Positions 48,151 through 57,555 of a stretch of DNA of 64,000 bases are shown piece after piece (positions within the stretch are counted from its first letter, which is position 1; each line of letters opens with the position of its first letter). Source of the DNA: Aristolochia californica (taxonomy: Eukaryota; Streptophyta; Magnoliopsida; Piperales; Aristolochiaceae). The stretch is taken from assembly GCA_029961685.1 (NCBI GenBank), contig JARWKL010000003.1, forward strand, positions 17,850,467-17,914,466, given 5' to 3'. The notes beneath the pieces are model-generated. The model worked only from the letters and a program-made list of their open reading frames with translations. It searched no databases and was not told where the DNA came from. The translations under genes were made by a program, and so were the position numbers.

Positions 48151-49287
48151 CTAAAGCAAGTAGCATGAGGTGGTGTAACTTGGACTTTGCTGCATGGTAA
48201 TAGAACTATGCAGGCCATGAATGGCATGGAGGGAGAGTTCTGGTTCTTGTTGTTCCTCTTCAACAAATTCATTCTCGGGAAGCTCTTCTGAACCTTCTTC
48301 CCAAATTTCAATACTGAATAAACGTTTACAGGTATGTCCTAGAAAGAATTGTTCATCACAATCAAAACATAGGCCCTTGGCCTTTCTAGCCTCCATTTCC
48401 TGTCTAGTCAAAAATTTATGTGGAAGAGTGTGGGGGGGCACACTTGTAGACTGTTTTGCTCGGTTAGGGGCAGAGGAGCCAAAACGTTGGCCAGATGGAG
48501 TGCCCTGTATTCTGTTGTTCCAAAATGGTTTTCTGCCTAAGGATTCTTTTAGAACTCTTTGTTTGTGTTCCACAGCTCTAGCATAATTCATGGCTGAGTC
48601 CAAGTCTGTCAGACCAAGTAATTCCACTTCCAATCTAACCGTCTCAGTCAATCCATGCATTATAAATTTGAACATGTAGGTGAGGAGGAACAAATTCACT
48701 GGCTCGGGCCAACCTTTCTTGGAACGTTTTTTGGTACAATTCTAAAGTGCCAGTCTGTTTAAAGTTAATCAATTCCCCCACTGGGTTGCTGCTAGCTGGA
48801 GGTCCAAATCTCATCTGGCAAGCATGTTTAAAGTGTAGCCAATCCTGAGTGGAATGGACATTTCGGTAGTGATGGAACCACATGAGCGCTTCATCGAGCA
48901 GGTGGTAGGCGGCCAATGTAACCTTGTCCATATCCACCGTTTCTTGATGATAGAAAAATTGTTCACATTTCTTGAACCACAGTAAAGGATCTTTAGAGTC
49001 ATCATATGTAGGAAAGTTGAGTTTAAAGTACCTGGGAACCGTAGTTCGTCCTTGTGCATGATTAGCCATGGGAACAGGTTGTTGGCGCAGTGGTGGGGGT
49101 GGTGGTGGCGTTGGCGATTGAATTGCAGCAAGTTGGCGGATGACTGTTTGGAGAGAGGATTCCAGCGTGTGTAATGTATTGTGGATGTTAGTAATTTTCA
49201 GTACCTTGAAGAGTGGATCATTGTTGAAGTTCTTAAAGCACTTGACGTATATCCTCTAGAGAAGAGGAGTTGCCGAGGGTGGACCTG
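48151..49287 (-). pseudogene. gag: Gypsy-3 gag
   Basis: A capsid-type domain from about 49069 downward: YFKLNFPTYDDSKDPLLWF, CEQFFYHQETVDMDKVTLAA, HLLDEALMWFHHY and GELINFKQTGTLELYQKTFQ. The frame shifts near 48660-48690 and continues as HGLTETVRLEVELLGLTD and RAVEHKQRVLKESLGRKPF. The zinc-knuckle-like CFDCDEQFFLGHTC has the same unusual spacing as in Gypsy-1. An acidic stretch (EENEFVEEEQQEPE-like) precedes the protease. The N-terminal part upstream of 49069 has stops. Confidence 0.88.
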
Positions 49288-49297
49288 TCTGATACCA
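49288..49297 (-). other. Gypsy-3 primer-binding site
   Basis: Plus-strand TCTGATACCA is the complement of TGGTATCAGA, three bases from the 5' LTR. The spacing and sequence equal those of Gypsy-1. Confidence 0.9.
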
Positions 49298-49300
49298 CGT

Positions 49301-49707
49301 TGTTAGGATCCTCACGAGACATGGATCTTGTCACCCTCCTCTCTTCTCTTCCTTCCATTGCCTTGTTTGATGTTGAGGTAGAATGATGAAGTGATGAAGA
49401 AAGAATTTTGGAAAGGGGATTTCGGAAAGGAATTGGGGAAAAATGGGAGAGAGCTTGAAGGAGCTCTCGACCTGTTTAGCTAATTTACCCTAGGCTAAAG
49501 TAGACTCAATTGCTACCTCTCATTAACCTAGCTGTCCCCTTAAATAGGGTTGAGGACGCCCAATACAATTCAGACCCCTTGGGTCAATGGTTCAAACCAA
49601 TAAATGCTAAGCCAACCCAAACCAAATTCAATTACATGGAAATTGAAAATCACATTAATTAATTCCTACGCCTGCTGGTAACTCGTGATGCTATAGAGTC
49701 CATAACA
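49301..49707 (-). repeat. Gypsy-3 5' LTR
   Basis: 407 bp, plus-strand TGTTAGGATCCTCACGAG...GAGTCCATAACA, paired with 44597-44988. It has an extra 15 bp (TTTTGGAAAGGGGA-like, duplicated beside TTTCGGAAAGGAATT). Confidence 0.95.
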
Positions 49708-50400
49708 CATCGAGGATGTTGAGGGCGATCAACCAGAACCAGAACCTCATGAAGCTTTACCTGAAATTTCTTTTCATGCAATTGAAGGTACCGAATACCC
49801 ACAAACATTATGCGTTCTTGGGAAATGGAAAATCAAGAATGTAACGGTGTTAATAGACGATGGCAGCACTCACAACTTCATTGATCAGGCTATCGTCTCT
49901 AGGTTCAGGTTACCAGTAATCCAAGATAAGAAATTCCAAAGTCATGGTTGCTTATCGAGAGAAGAGAGAATGTGCTGGACAATGTCGGGCGCTCACCCTC
50001 ACCATTCAAGGACTTTTTGTCACCGCCGACTACTACATTCTTCCTATCGCAGCATGCCAGTTGGTATTTGGAATACAATGGCTTGCAACGCTTGGACCCA
50101 TCAAGACTGACTACTAGCAGCTCACCATGACCTTCAACATGGCAGGAACTTCTCACACATTCCAGGGATTGGGATGAACTGGCATCGAAGCCTTAACTGA
50201 CAAAGAATTCAATGGATTACAAGTCATTGGACTATTTTTTCAAATAATTCCTTCCAACAGAAGCAACAAACCAACTTCCTACCCACCTGAGATGGCCCGC
50301 CTTCTAGCTCAATTCTCTCTGGTATTTGAAACACCCACCAGCTTACATCCAAGGCGGTGACATGACCATCATATTCCATAGCATCCGACTGCGAGACCAG
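49708..50400 (+). pseudogene. pol: Gypsy-2 gag tail and aspartic protease
   Basis: Gypsy-2 resumes with IEDVEGDQPEPEPHEALPE, then SFHAIEGTEYPQTLCVLG. The active site reads VLIDDGSTHNFIDQ, with D-D-G where D-S-G is usual. After a frameshift near 49945 come YYILPIAACQLVFGIQWLAT and LTMTFNMAGTSHTFQGLG with stops, then PPEMARLLAQFSLVFETP leading to the RT. Only the gag tail is present, consistent with the truncation at 44596. Confidence 0.86.
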
Positions 50401-51000
50401 TAAGTGTATGGCCATATTGATACCCTTATTACCAAAAAACCGAGATAGAGAAAATGATGAAAGAGCTTTTTCAATCTGGTTTCATACGGCCAAGCCACAA
50501 CCCGTTCTCATCCCCAGTTCTGTTAGTAAAGAAAGCAGATGGCGCTTGGAGATTTTGTGTGGATTACCGAGCTCTAAACAACATCACGGTTAAAGATAAG
50601 TATCCAATTCCTATCATTGATGAATTATTAGATGAGCTCCAAGGCAAAAAATTTTACTCCAAATTAGATTTACGGTCTGCATATCATCAAATTCGTCTGC
50701 AAGAAGACAACATGCCTAAAACCGCATTTCCGACACACGAAGGGCATTACGAGTTTGTTGTGATGCCATTTGGTCTCACCAATGCACCAACAACCTTCCA
50801 AGGTCTCATGAATGATCTCTTCTATCCTTATTTCCAGCACTTTATTTTGGTTTTCTTTTACGATATTCTAGTGTATTCGAAATCATGGGAAGACCATCTC
50901 ACACATTTGCAAATTTTTCAAAAAATCTTATCAACTAACAGTTTATTTGCAAAAGTGTCAAAATGCCGATTCAGAGTTTTATAGGTGAACTACTTGGGTC
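50401..51000 (+). pseudogene. pol: Gypsy-2 reverse transcriptase (FFYD active site)
   Basis: A 176-residue open stretch: [78 protein letters not shown] and ILVFFYDILVYSKSW. The catalytic box is FFYD instead of FFDD, the same replacement as in Gypsy-3 but with a different codon (TAC here, TAT there). A stop at about 50982 precedes VNYLGHVISE. Confidence 0.92.
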
Positions 51001-51771
51001 ATGTCATTTCCGAGTAGGGGGTATCGGTTGATCCAACCAAAATACAAGCTGTCCTTGAGTGGTCAACACCAACAACAGCCAAAGGGGCCCGTGAGTTCCT
51101 TGGTTTAGCAGGCTACTATAGAATATTTATCCATCATTTCAAAAGTATAGTGGCTCCTTTGACCCGTCTCATGAGCAAGGATGAATTTCAATGGAATGAG
51201 GACACAGAGATGGCTTTCCAACAATTAAAAAAGGCATTGACATCACCCCCAATTTTACCCCTTCCCGATTTTACTCAACGATTCATAATTGAATGTGATG
51301 TCAGCAGAATCAGACTCGGTGCAATTCTTACTCAACAAAATCAACTAGTGGCATATTTTAGTGAAGCATTAAAAGGTTCAGCCTTGGCATTATCTACCTA
51401 TGAGAAATAAATGTTGGCTATCATCAAAGAAATCAAGAAATGGAGTCCATACTTGTTGGGGAAACCATTTACAGTCCGCGCTGACCAACAAAGTCTCAAG
51501 TACCTACTTGAGTAATGAATTACTACACCAGCACAAACACGATGGCTGCCAAAAATACTTGGTAATAATTATGAAATTGAGTATAAACGTGGGCTTGAAA
51601 ATCAAGGTGCGGATCCTTTGTCACATGTAGCTGAATTCCAATTTTTATCCATTTCTCAACCACATGCAGATTGGTGGCCAATGCTTCAAACGGAAGTCCA
51701 ACAGAACTCTTATTACCAAAACAACCATCTCAAGCTGCCCACAAGCTTCTCCAACGTGATGGTGTGGTTTA
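51001..51771 (+). pseudogene. pol: Gypsy-2 connection and RNase H, cut by NA-3
   Basis: FLGLAGYYRIFIHHFKSIVA, FQWNEDTEMAFQQLKKAL, FIIECDVSRIRLGAILTQQN and YFSEALKGSALALSTYEK, then a TAA at 51408-51410. After that, FTVRADQQSLKYLLE and two TAA/TGA codons follow, and then YEIEYKRGLENQGADPLSHV. The segment ends within the linker before the integrase, at VVYV-like codons, where NA-3 is inserted (TSD GTTTA, 51767-51771). Confidence 0.88.
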
Positions 51772-52211
51772 TGTTGGAAGATAAGATCAAGCCCAAACGA
51801 CCAAGGAAGGCCCACATATGTAAGATTATTATAAGATGGGCCACATGACCAAGGAAGGTCCACAAGATGGGCCCAAGCCCATAAGAAATAGGACCCACAA
51901 TGATTACCAAAAGTTGGCATCCTTATCACATCAGTTGGAAGATCAAGAAGGACTCACAAAAGTATCTTTATCTTAGGGTCATGACCAAAAAGAGTTTTCT
52001 TTTAAGTTATAATTGTCTTTTATCAATATTGAGTTACCTAATTATGTTAGGACTTACCTAAAGTATTAGAGTTTGGGTGCAATTGGGACAAGGGTAGTTT
52101 TATTATAATTGGAGTCTACTACCTCCTCTATTCTAAATAGAGGTTCTTGTACTCTGATTACAAAAAGTTATTGATGTCAATGAAGTATATCACTTTTCTA
52201 TAAATTCATCA
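51772..52211 (+). repeat. NA-3 5' LTR and primer site
   Basis: TGTTGGAAGATAAGATC...AAATTCATCA. The primer site TGGTATCAGAACAGG begins at 52212. The TATA-like region (CTATTCTAAATAGAGG near 52127) is mutated compared with CTATTATAAATAG in the 3' copy. Confidence 0.93.
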
Positions 52212-53299
52212 TGGTATCAGAACAGGTTCTGTGAGTTGACCAACTCACATAGGTAATGTGATCCTTTTCTCTAAACCCTAAACCCTAGGTATAGGTTTGT
52301 AGTTATTATTTTTTCAGTCCTTACACCCGTAGTATTTATTGAAATTTTCACCTCTATATGTAGTTTTTCATATTGCAAGATATATATTGACGGAAATATA
52401 TTTGAGTCTACTTTCCAAAGAATAATTATTTGTTCCAATCGGAGTTATCGACAGAGAGATATCAATATTTCAATGAGCAAAGGTCAGTTTTCAAAAAGGT
52501 TCAAGCAGCAGTAGCAATCTTCATATTCTGAGGTATTTTCGCTATCAAAACTAGACTTTATATGAAGAAATATATATCAAAATAAATATATGTAAGTCTA
52601 TTCTTTTATCTACTAAACCAATTTTTTATATGAGTTATATACAAAGAGAAATCAATATTTGAAGCAAGAAAGGTTAGATTGAAAAAGAGGTTCGAGCTAC
52701 AGCAGAAAGTATAAATTTCCGAGGTATTTTATGCTATCAAGAAAGAGACTTTATATGGAGAATTATATATAAAATAAAAAATACATAAGTCTATTTTCTG
52801 ACCTATTCAACCAATTCTTGGTATGATTTTTTTATAAGGAGATATTGATCTTGGAAGAGTCAATGGTCATTCGGGAAAAACAGGAGAAACAGACTTAGTT
52901 CGGCCAGATGACAGAGACCGAAACCTATCAGATTATTTATCTGATGATAATTACATTTTATGAAGAGATTTTATACTTGGATTAAATTTATTTAAGTCTA
53001 CTTTTAGAAGGAAAATATTTCATGTTAATTTGATCTATATTGAAAGATATATTCGAATTGGAAGAATCAAAGGTCATGCTGGTATTTTGCTGTAGTGAAA
53101 AATCCGAATTTATGCCAATTGTTTTGCGTCACTTTTTGAGTTGATCAGGAAAATATTTCACTTCTCCCTGGTTTGAGGGCTTATTTATAAATCTCTGTTA
53201 TTTGAGTTTATTGCTACATCTATGATATTTGGTTCAAGCTGGGTTCATTGCCATTACCTCCCAGCTTGAGGGGGAGAAGTAGAAGAAGAACAAGAAAGA
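52212..53299 (+). repeat. NA-3 leader with three degenerate about 195-bp repeats
   Basis: After TAAACCCTAAACCCTAGG (about 52274-52291), a module recurs. It consists of GAGTTAT followed by GAGA-AT-AATATTT, an AAAGGT...GATTGAAAAAG-GTTC part, GAGGTATTTT-GCTATCAA, AGACTTTATATGGAGAA and AAGTCTATT-TCTTA. Starts lie near 52440, 52640 and 52830, with the last copy strongly diverged. Single copies remain in NA-2 on both sides of Gypsy-2. No coding domain is seen. Confidence 0.8.
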
Positions 53300-53314
53300 G
53301 GTATTTTATTCCTT

Positions 53315-53572
53315 ATGTTGTGGATAAGTTTATGTGCCCAAAATATTCAAGAAAGGGGGAGCACAAAAGATGAAGTTTGTGCATCAAAGAAGAAATTTTT
53401 ATATCAAATTATTTCATGGGTGCTTTTACAAAGTTTACAATTTGGTTCATGTTATGTGTTGGAAGATGGTCGTGTTATATTTAGCTGCAACTATTATGTC
53501 TCTTTGGAGACATTATTATTGAATAAGAGGTGGCCTCATGTCATCATTTATTTTACCCCATCAAAAAGATGA
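53315..53572 (+). CDS. NA-family conserved small open frame (copy 2)
   Basis: An 85-residue open frame reading MLWISLCAQNIQERGSTKDE, VCASKKKFLYQIISWVLLQS and YVSLETLLLNKR. It aligns with the frames in NA-1 (20804-21121, minus) and NA-2 (56844-57074). No known domain or signal peptide is recognised. It could encode a small accessory protein or could be a non-coding stretch that happens to stay open. Confidence 0.3.
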   Translation: MLWISLCAQNIQERGSTKDEVCASKKKFLYQIISWVLLQSLQFGSCYVLEDGRVIFSCNYYVSLETLLLNKRWPHVIIYFTPSKR

Positions 53573-53815
53573 AAATTGTTTGTGGTTGGGAGTCCACGAC
53601 GGAGGAACTTCATCCCCGTGAAAAAGATGAAAATTATTCGTGGTTGGGAGTCCACAACGGAGGAACTTCATCCACATCAAAAAGATGAAAATTATTTGTG
53701 ATTGGAAGTCCATGACGGAGGAACTTCATCCCCGTCAAAAAGATGAAAATTATTTGTGGCTCCCCGTCAAAAAGATTAAAATTATTTGTGGTTGGAAGTC
53801 CATGGCGGAGGTATT
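53561..53815 (+). repeat. 58-bp minisatellite in NA-3
   Basis: AAAAAGATGAAAATT recurs at 53563, 53621, 53679 and 53737 (period exactly 58), then after 32 bases at 53769 as a truncated unit. Each unit continues with TTGTGGTTGGGAGTCCA and GACGGAGGAACTTCATCCC. NA-4 has about six antisense units, and NA-1 only one. Confidence 0.92.
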
Positions 53816-54199
53816 TAGGATTTAATCTAAGTTATACCCCCCCCCCCCATGTAATGGATTTTATGTCTCCTACCACTTGAGAGTCGTTGTCCTATGGAGG
53901 AACATGGTGGTGGACACTTCAAAGCAATGCCAATAGACACACTACTGATAGAAGTGGAGTGTACCCTACATCCAACATTAAGACTACAATATGAAGCAAT
54001 GGCTTACCTGCTAGGAGTGATTTTTACTCCAACTAATAATGCCACAGGGCCACATGGAAGGACGCAACAGCATGAGGGGGAATGTTGGAAGATGAAGGCA
54101 TATTGGAATATGTGCCATTTTATACAAAAAATATTTTATACATCATTTGCAGCAAGCTGGGAGTTCATGTTGTTCTCTCACCCCCATCTTGAGGGGGAG
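53816..54199 (+). other. NA-3 3' internal region and purine tracts
   Basis: A C-run (about 53837-53849) is followed by CTACCACTTGAGAGTCGTTG. A first purine motif, GAGGGGGAATGTTGGAAGATG (54073-54093), imitates a purine tract plus LTR start. The true polypurine tract CTTGAGGGGGAG (54188-54199) abuts the 3' LTR. Confidence 0.82.
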
Positions 54200-54640
54200 T
54201 GTTGGAACATAAGATCAAACCCAAACGACCAAGGAAGGCCCACATATGTAAGATTATTATAAGATGGGCCACATGACCAAGGAAGGCCCACAAGATGGGC
54301 CCAAGCCCATAAGAAGTAGGACCCACAATGATTACCAAGAGTTGGCATCCTTATCACATCAGTTGGAAGATCAAGAAGGACTCACAAAAGTATCTTTATC
54401 TTAGGGTCACGACCAAGAAGAGTTTTAGTTTAAGTTATATTTGCCTTTTATCAATATTGAGTTACTTAATTGTGTTAGGACTTACCATAAGTGTTAGAGT
54501 TTGGGTGTAATTGGGACAAGGGTAGTTTTATTGTAATTGGACTCTAATACATTCTTCTATTATAAATAGTGGTTCATGTACTCTGATTACAACAAGTTAT
54601 TGATGTCAATGAAGTATATCACTTTTCTATAAATTCAACA
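54200..54640 (+). repeat. NA-3 3' LTR
   Basis: TGTTGGAACATAAGATC...AAATTCAACA, followed by GTTTA (54641-54645). TATA-like CTATTATAAATAGTGG lies near 54557-54572. Confidence 0.95.
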
Positions 54641-54645
54641 GTTTA

Positions 54646-55560
54646 CACAAGACAAAGTCTATTTGAGCCCCACCTCACTCTTGATTCCAAAGATAATGGC
54701 TGATTTCCATTCGTTACCAATAGGTGGGCACTTTGGGTTTCATAAAACTCTCTCCCATATCAAACAAACTTTCTTTTGGTCTAATATGCACCAGATGGTA
54801 AAGGATTTTTTGCAACAATGTGATGTTTGCCATCGGTTCGAAACCAATTGTATGAGGTCGGCAGGATTGCTTCAGCCGCTACCCATCCCTACTCAAATGT
54901 GGACTGATGTTTCGATGGATTTTATTGAAGAGTTACCATCTTCACATGGGCATACTTTCATCATGGTAGTCGTCAACCGATTGACAAAATATGCTCACTT
55001 CGTAGCCTTGAAACACCTATTTACTGCTGTAATTTTTGCCAAGGCGTTTGTCGCCAACGTGGTTTGCTTGCACAGTATTCCGACATCAATCGTTGGTGAT
55101 CGGGACAAGGTGCTTATCAGCTCTTTTTGGCGAGCAATGTTCTAGCTGTAGGGAACCAAGTTATGTATGAAGTCAAGTTACCATCCCCAATCCGAAGGTC
55201 AAATAGAAGTTGTCAATCGAACTTTGGAGCAATATTTACGCTATTTTGCAAGGGACCAGCCGCGGAAATGGCTCGAATGGATTCCTTGGGCCGAGTTCAG
55301 CTACAACACTTCCAATGACTCCACCAAGATGACGCCCTTCAAAGCTATTTATGGCATTCCACCTCCAAGTCTACTGGCTTATGTACTAGGCACTTCTTGC
55401 ATCCAAGCAGTAGATGAGTATCTGCATGACTGAGATGCCATCCTATGTGAGCTGCGACGTAACCTTTTGCTGGCTCATGAGCGGATGAAATGTCAACCGG
55501 ACCAACACCGATGAGATGTATTATTCCTGGTGGGAGATTATGTGTATTTGAAACTCCAAC
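54646..55560 (+). pseudogene. pol: Gypsy-2 integrase (DDE retained)
   Basis: After NA-3 the pol frame resumes as TQDKVYLSPTSLLIPKIMAD. The H2C2 zinc domain is complete: HFGFHKTLSHIKQTFFW and CDVCHR. The core has WTDVSMDFIEELPSSHG (first Asp), TSIVGDRDKVLISSFW (second Asp) and YHPQSEGQIEVVNRTLEQYL (Glu), so all three catalytic acids are present. Stops near 55142-55150, with a frame change, and near 55431 break it. WAEFSYNTSNDSTKMTPFKA is the typical C-terminal core end. Confidence 0.9.
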
Positions 55561-55964
55561 CCTATAGACAGACTTCTGTGGCTTTTTAGGCCTCCATGAA
55601 GCTCGCCGCACGTTTCCTTGGTCCATACAAAGTCATTGAGAAGGTTGGTCCCGTGGCTTATAAACTAGCTTTGCCTCCTGGTTCTCAAATTCACGATGTG
55701 TTTCGTGTCAGTTTGTTAAGGAAGCATTTGGGTCTAGTTACTCCAACATCAACCCAACTTCCCCCTGTTTTGGACACTTTAACTGTTCTTCCACAACCCA
55801 AAGTTGTCTTAGATCGACAAGGATAAATATCACCCAAAATCTGAAATCTTGGTGAAATGGGTCGGTGCTCCAGCAGAAGATGCAACTTGGGAGAATGAGT
55901 GGCATTTCACCAAGTCCTATCCTGATTTCATCCTTGAGGACAAGGATCCTTAAGCAGTGGGGAA
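55561..55964 (+). pseudogene. pol: Gypsy-2 integrase C-terminus, chromodomain and purine tract
   Basis: [20 protein letters not shown] then [20 protein letters not shown] is the SH3-like C-terminal part. A stop near 55824 is followed, in a shifted frame, by SEILVKWVGAPAEDATWENE and WHFTKSYPDFILEDKDP, a chromodomain. It ends with a stop just before AGCAGTGGGGAA (55953-55964), the purine tract. Confidence 0.88.
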
Positions 55965-56216
55965 TGATATGTACCACGTCACATGCACTAGACCACGAAG
56001 GGTACTAGCAAGATGGAAGACGTGGTTTAAATTTTCTATTTAGTCATGGTTTAGTTATTGTTTGTTACGTGGGTGTTTTTCATGTCCTGTTTTCCAGTAG
56101 CAATTGTTATTTTCTCTGTTAGTTGTTTGGCTATATATAGCCAAAATGATTTCAATAAAGATATATGGTTTTAATTCTCAAACAGATTATTTTTTTACCT
56201 TAAATTCTTCGTATCA
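55965..56216 (+). repeat. Gypsy-2 3' LTR
   Basis: TGATATGTACCACGTC...CTTCGTATCA, 252 bp, followed by TCAAC (56217-56221). It is shorter than the 5' LTR because of indels near its start and near the T-run at about 56190. Confidence 0.93.
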
Positions 56217-56221
56217 TCAAC

Positions 56222-57555
56222 TAATTTTTTATTTGAGTTATCTACAAAGAGAAATCGATATTTGAAGCAACAAAGATCATATTGAAAAAGATGTTCAAGA
56301 GGCAACTGAAAGCCTCAACTTCCGAGGCATTTTATGCTATAAAGACAGAGACTTTATATGGAGAATTATATATAAAAAAAAGATACGTAAGTCTATTTTC
56401 TTACATATTCAACCAATTCTCAGTTTGATTTTTTTATAAGGAGAAACATTACTTAGTTCGGGCAGATGATAGAGACATAAATATATTAGATTATTTATCT
56501 TTGAATAATTTTATTTTATGAAGTTAAGTTAAACTTGGATGAAAGGTATTTAAGTCTACTTTCAGAAGGAGCAAAGAAATATTCGCATTGGAAGAATCAA
56601 ATGCTAGTATTCTGTTGTATTAAAAAATCCGAATTTATGCCCATTGTTTTGCGTCACTTTTTGAGTTGATATATCAGGAAAATATCTCACTTCTCCCTGG
56701 TTTGAGGGATTATTTATACATCTCTATTATTTGGGCTTATTTCTACATCTATGATATTTGGTTCAAGCTGGGATCACCATCATTACCTCCTAGCTTGAGT
56801 GGGAGAAGTAGAATAAGTACAAGAAAGAGGTATTTTATTCCATATGTTGTGGATGAGTTTATGTGACCAAAATATTCAAGAAAAGGGCAGCACAAAAGAT
56901 GAAGTATCTGCATCTAAGAAAAAATATTTATATCAGACTATGATTATTTCATGGGTCCTTCTACAAGGTTTATTATTTTGGTTCGTGTTATATGAGTTGA
57001 AAGATGGTCATGTTATATACAGCTGCTACTATTATGTCTCTTTGGATGAGACATTATTATTGAATAAGAGGTAGCCTCAATATATGTTACATCACCGTGA
57101 TGGAGGAGTTTATTACTACATCCACTACATGTAAGGATATATATGTTATTTGACCATGATGGAAGAGTTTGTTACTAACTCTATGTTATACCTCCATGAA
57201 TTGGCATTTATTACTCTTACCACTTGAGAGTCGTTGTCCTGTGGAGGGACACGGTGATGGAGGATTTTTTTATTATTACACTTCCGAACAGTGTATAGAC
57301 CCACTACCTATAGAAGATAGGAGTGGCACTACCTATAGAAGTTAGGAGTTAATTGACTAGATTAAAGAGCGATGTCATACGACTTGAAGTGATTTTACTG
57401 TCACTTTTCTTATGCCAGCTAGGCCTCATGAACGAGAACACCAGCGTGAGGGGGAGTGTTGGAAGATCTACCATATTATAAAAAAAAGATTCTACATATC
57501 ATTTGCAGCAAGCTGGGAGTTCAAGTTGTTCTCTCACCCCCAACTTGAGGGGGAG
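56222..57555 (+). other. NA-2 3' internal region
   Basis: It continues NA-2 in register with NA-3: the degenerate repeat (ATTTGAGTTATCTACAAAGAG from about 56231), CACTTCTCCCTGGTTTGAGG, and the small open frame at 56844-57074. The minisatellite of NA-3 is absent here. Two purine-tract motifs occur near the end, GTGAGGGGGAGTGTTGGAAG (57448-57467) and the true tract CTTGAGGGGGAG (57544-57555). Confidence 0.82.
56844..57074 (+). CDS. NA-family conserved small open frame (copy 3)
   Basis: 76 residues starting MLWMSLCDQNIQEKGSTKDE, then VSASKKKYLYQ and ending YVSLDETLLLNKR. The core NIQE(R/K)GSTKDEV-ASKKK is shared by all three copies, with indels inside and a common LLLNKR end in two of them. No domain is recognised. 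Confidence 0.28.
   Translation: MLWMSLCDQNIQEKGSTKDEVSASKKKYLYQTMIISWVLLQGLLFWFVLYELKDGHVIYSCYYYVSLDETLLLNKR

Larger units (their letters stand above)
44597..49707 (-). mobile_element. Gypsy-3: full-length chromovirus, minus strand, inside Gypsy-2
   Basis: Left LTR (its 3' LTR) 44597-44988 (392 bp) and right LTR (its 5' LTR) 49301-49707 (407 bp). The 15-bp length difference is a small duplication around 49407-49430. By eye substitutions are about 18 of 392 (about 5%), making it one of the youngest elements here. Domain order on the minus strand is gag, protease, RT, RNase H, integrase, chromodomain. The flanking five bases, TACCA and CATCG, do not match, so there is no TSD. Damage is limited to a few stops and frameshifts and a mutated RT active site. 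Confidence 0.95.
51772..54640 (+). mobile_element. NA-3: complete non-autonomous LTR element in Gypsy-2 pol
   Basis: LTRs 51772-52211 (440 bp) and 54200-54640 (441 bp), with TSD GTTTA at 51767-51771 and 54641-54645. Total length is 2,869 bp. The internal 2 kb lacks any gag or pol domain. It holds three degenerate 190-200-bp repeats, a short conserved open frame, a 58-bp minisatellite and two purine-tract-like motifs. By eye the LTRs differ by about 5-6%. The LTRs belong to the same family as NA-1 and NA-2. Confidence 0.95.
43465..56216 (+). mobile_element. Gypsy-2: chromovirus inserted in NA-2, itself interrupted twice
   Basis: 5' LTR 43465-43740 and 3' LTR 55965-56216, with TSD TCAAT/TCAAC inside NA-2. 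Without Gypsy-3 (44597-49707) and NA-3 (51772-54640) its own sequence is about 4.8 kb, in the order gag, protease, RT, RNase H, integrase, chromodomain. By eye the LTRs differ by roughly 10% plus indels. The central gag is missing at the Gypsy-3 junction, the RT active site is mutated, and there are several stops. Confidence 0.94.

Noticed and set aside
44592..49712. A 5-bp target duplication for Gypsy-3.
   Set aside because: TACCA and CATCG do not match, and shifting the ends by a few bases does not produce a pair. It is reported instead as a finding.
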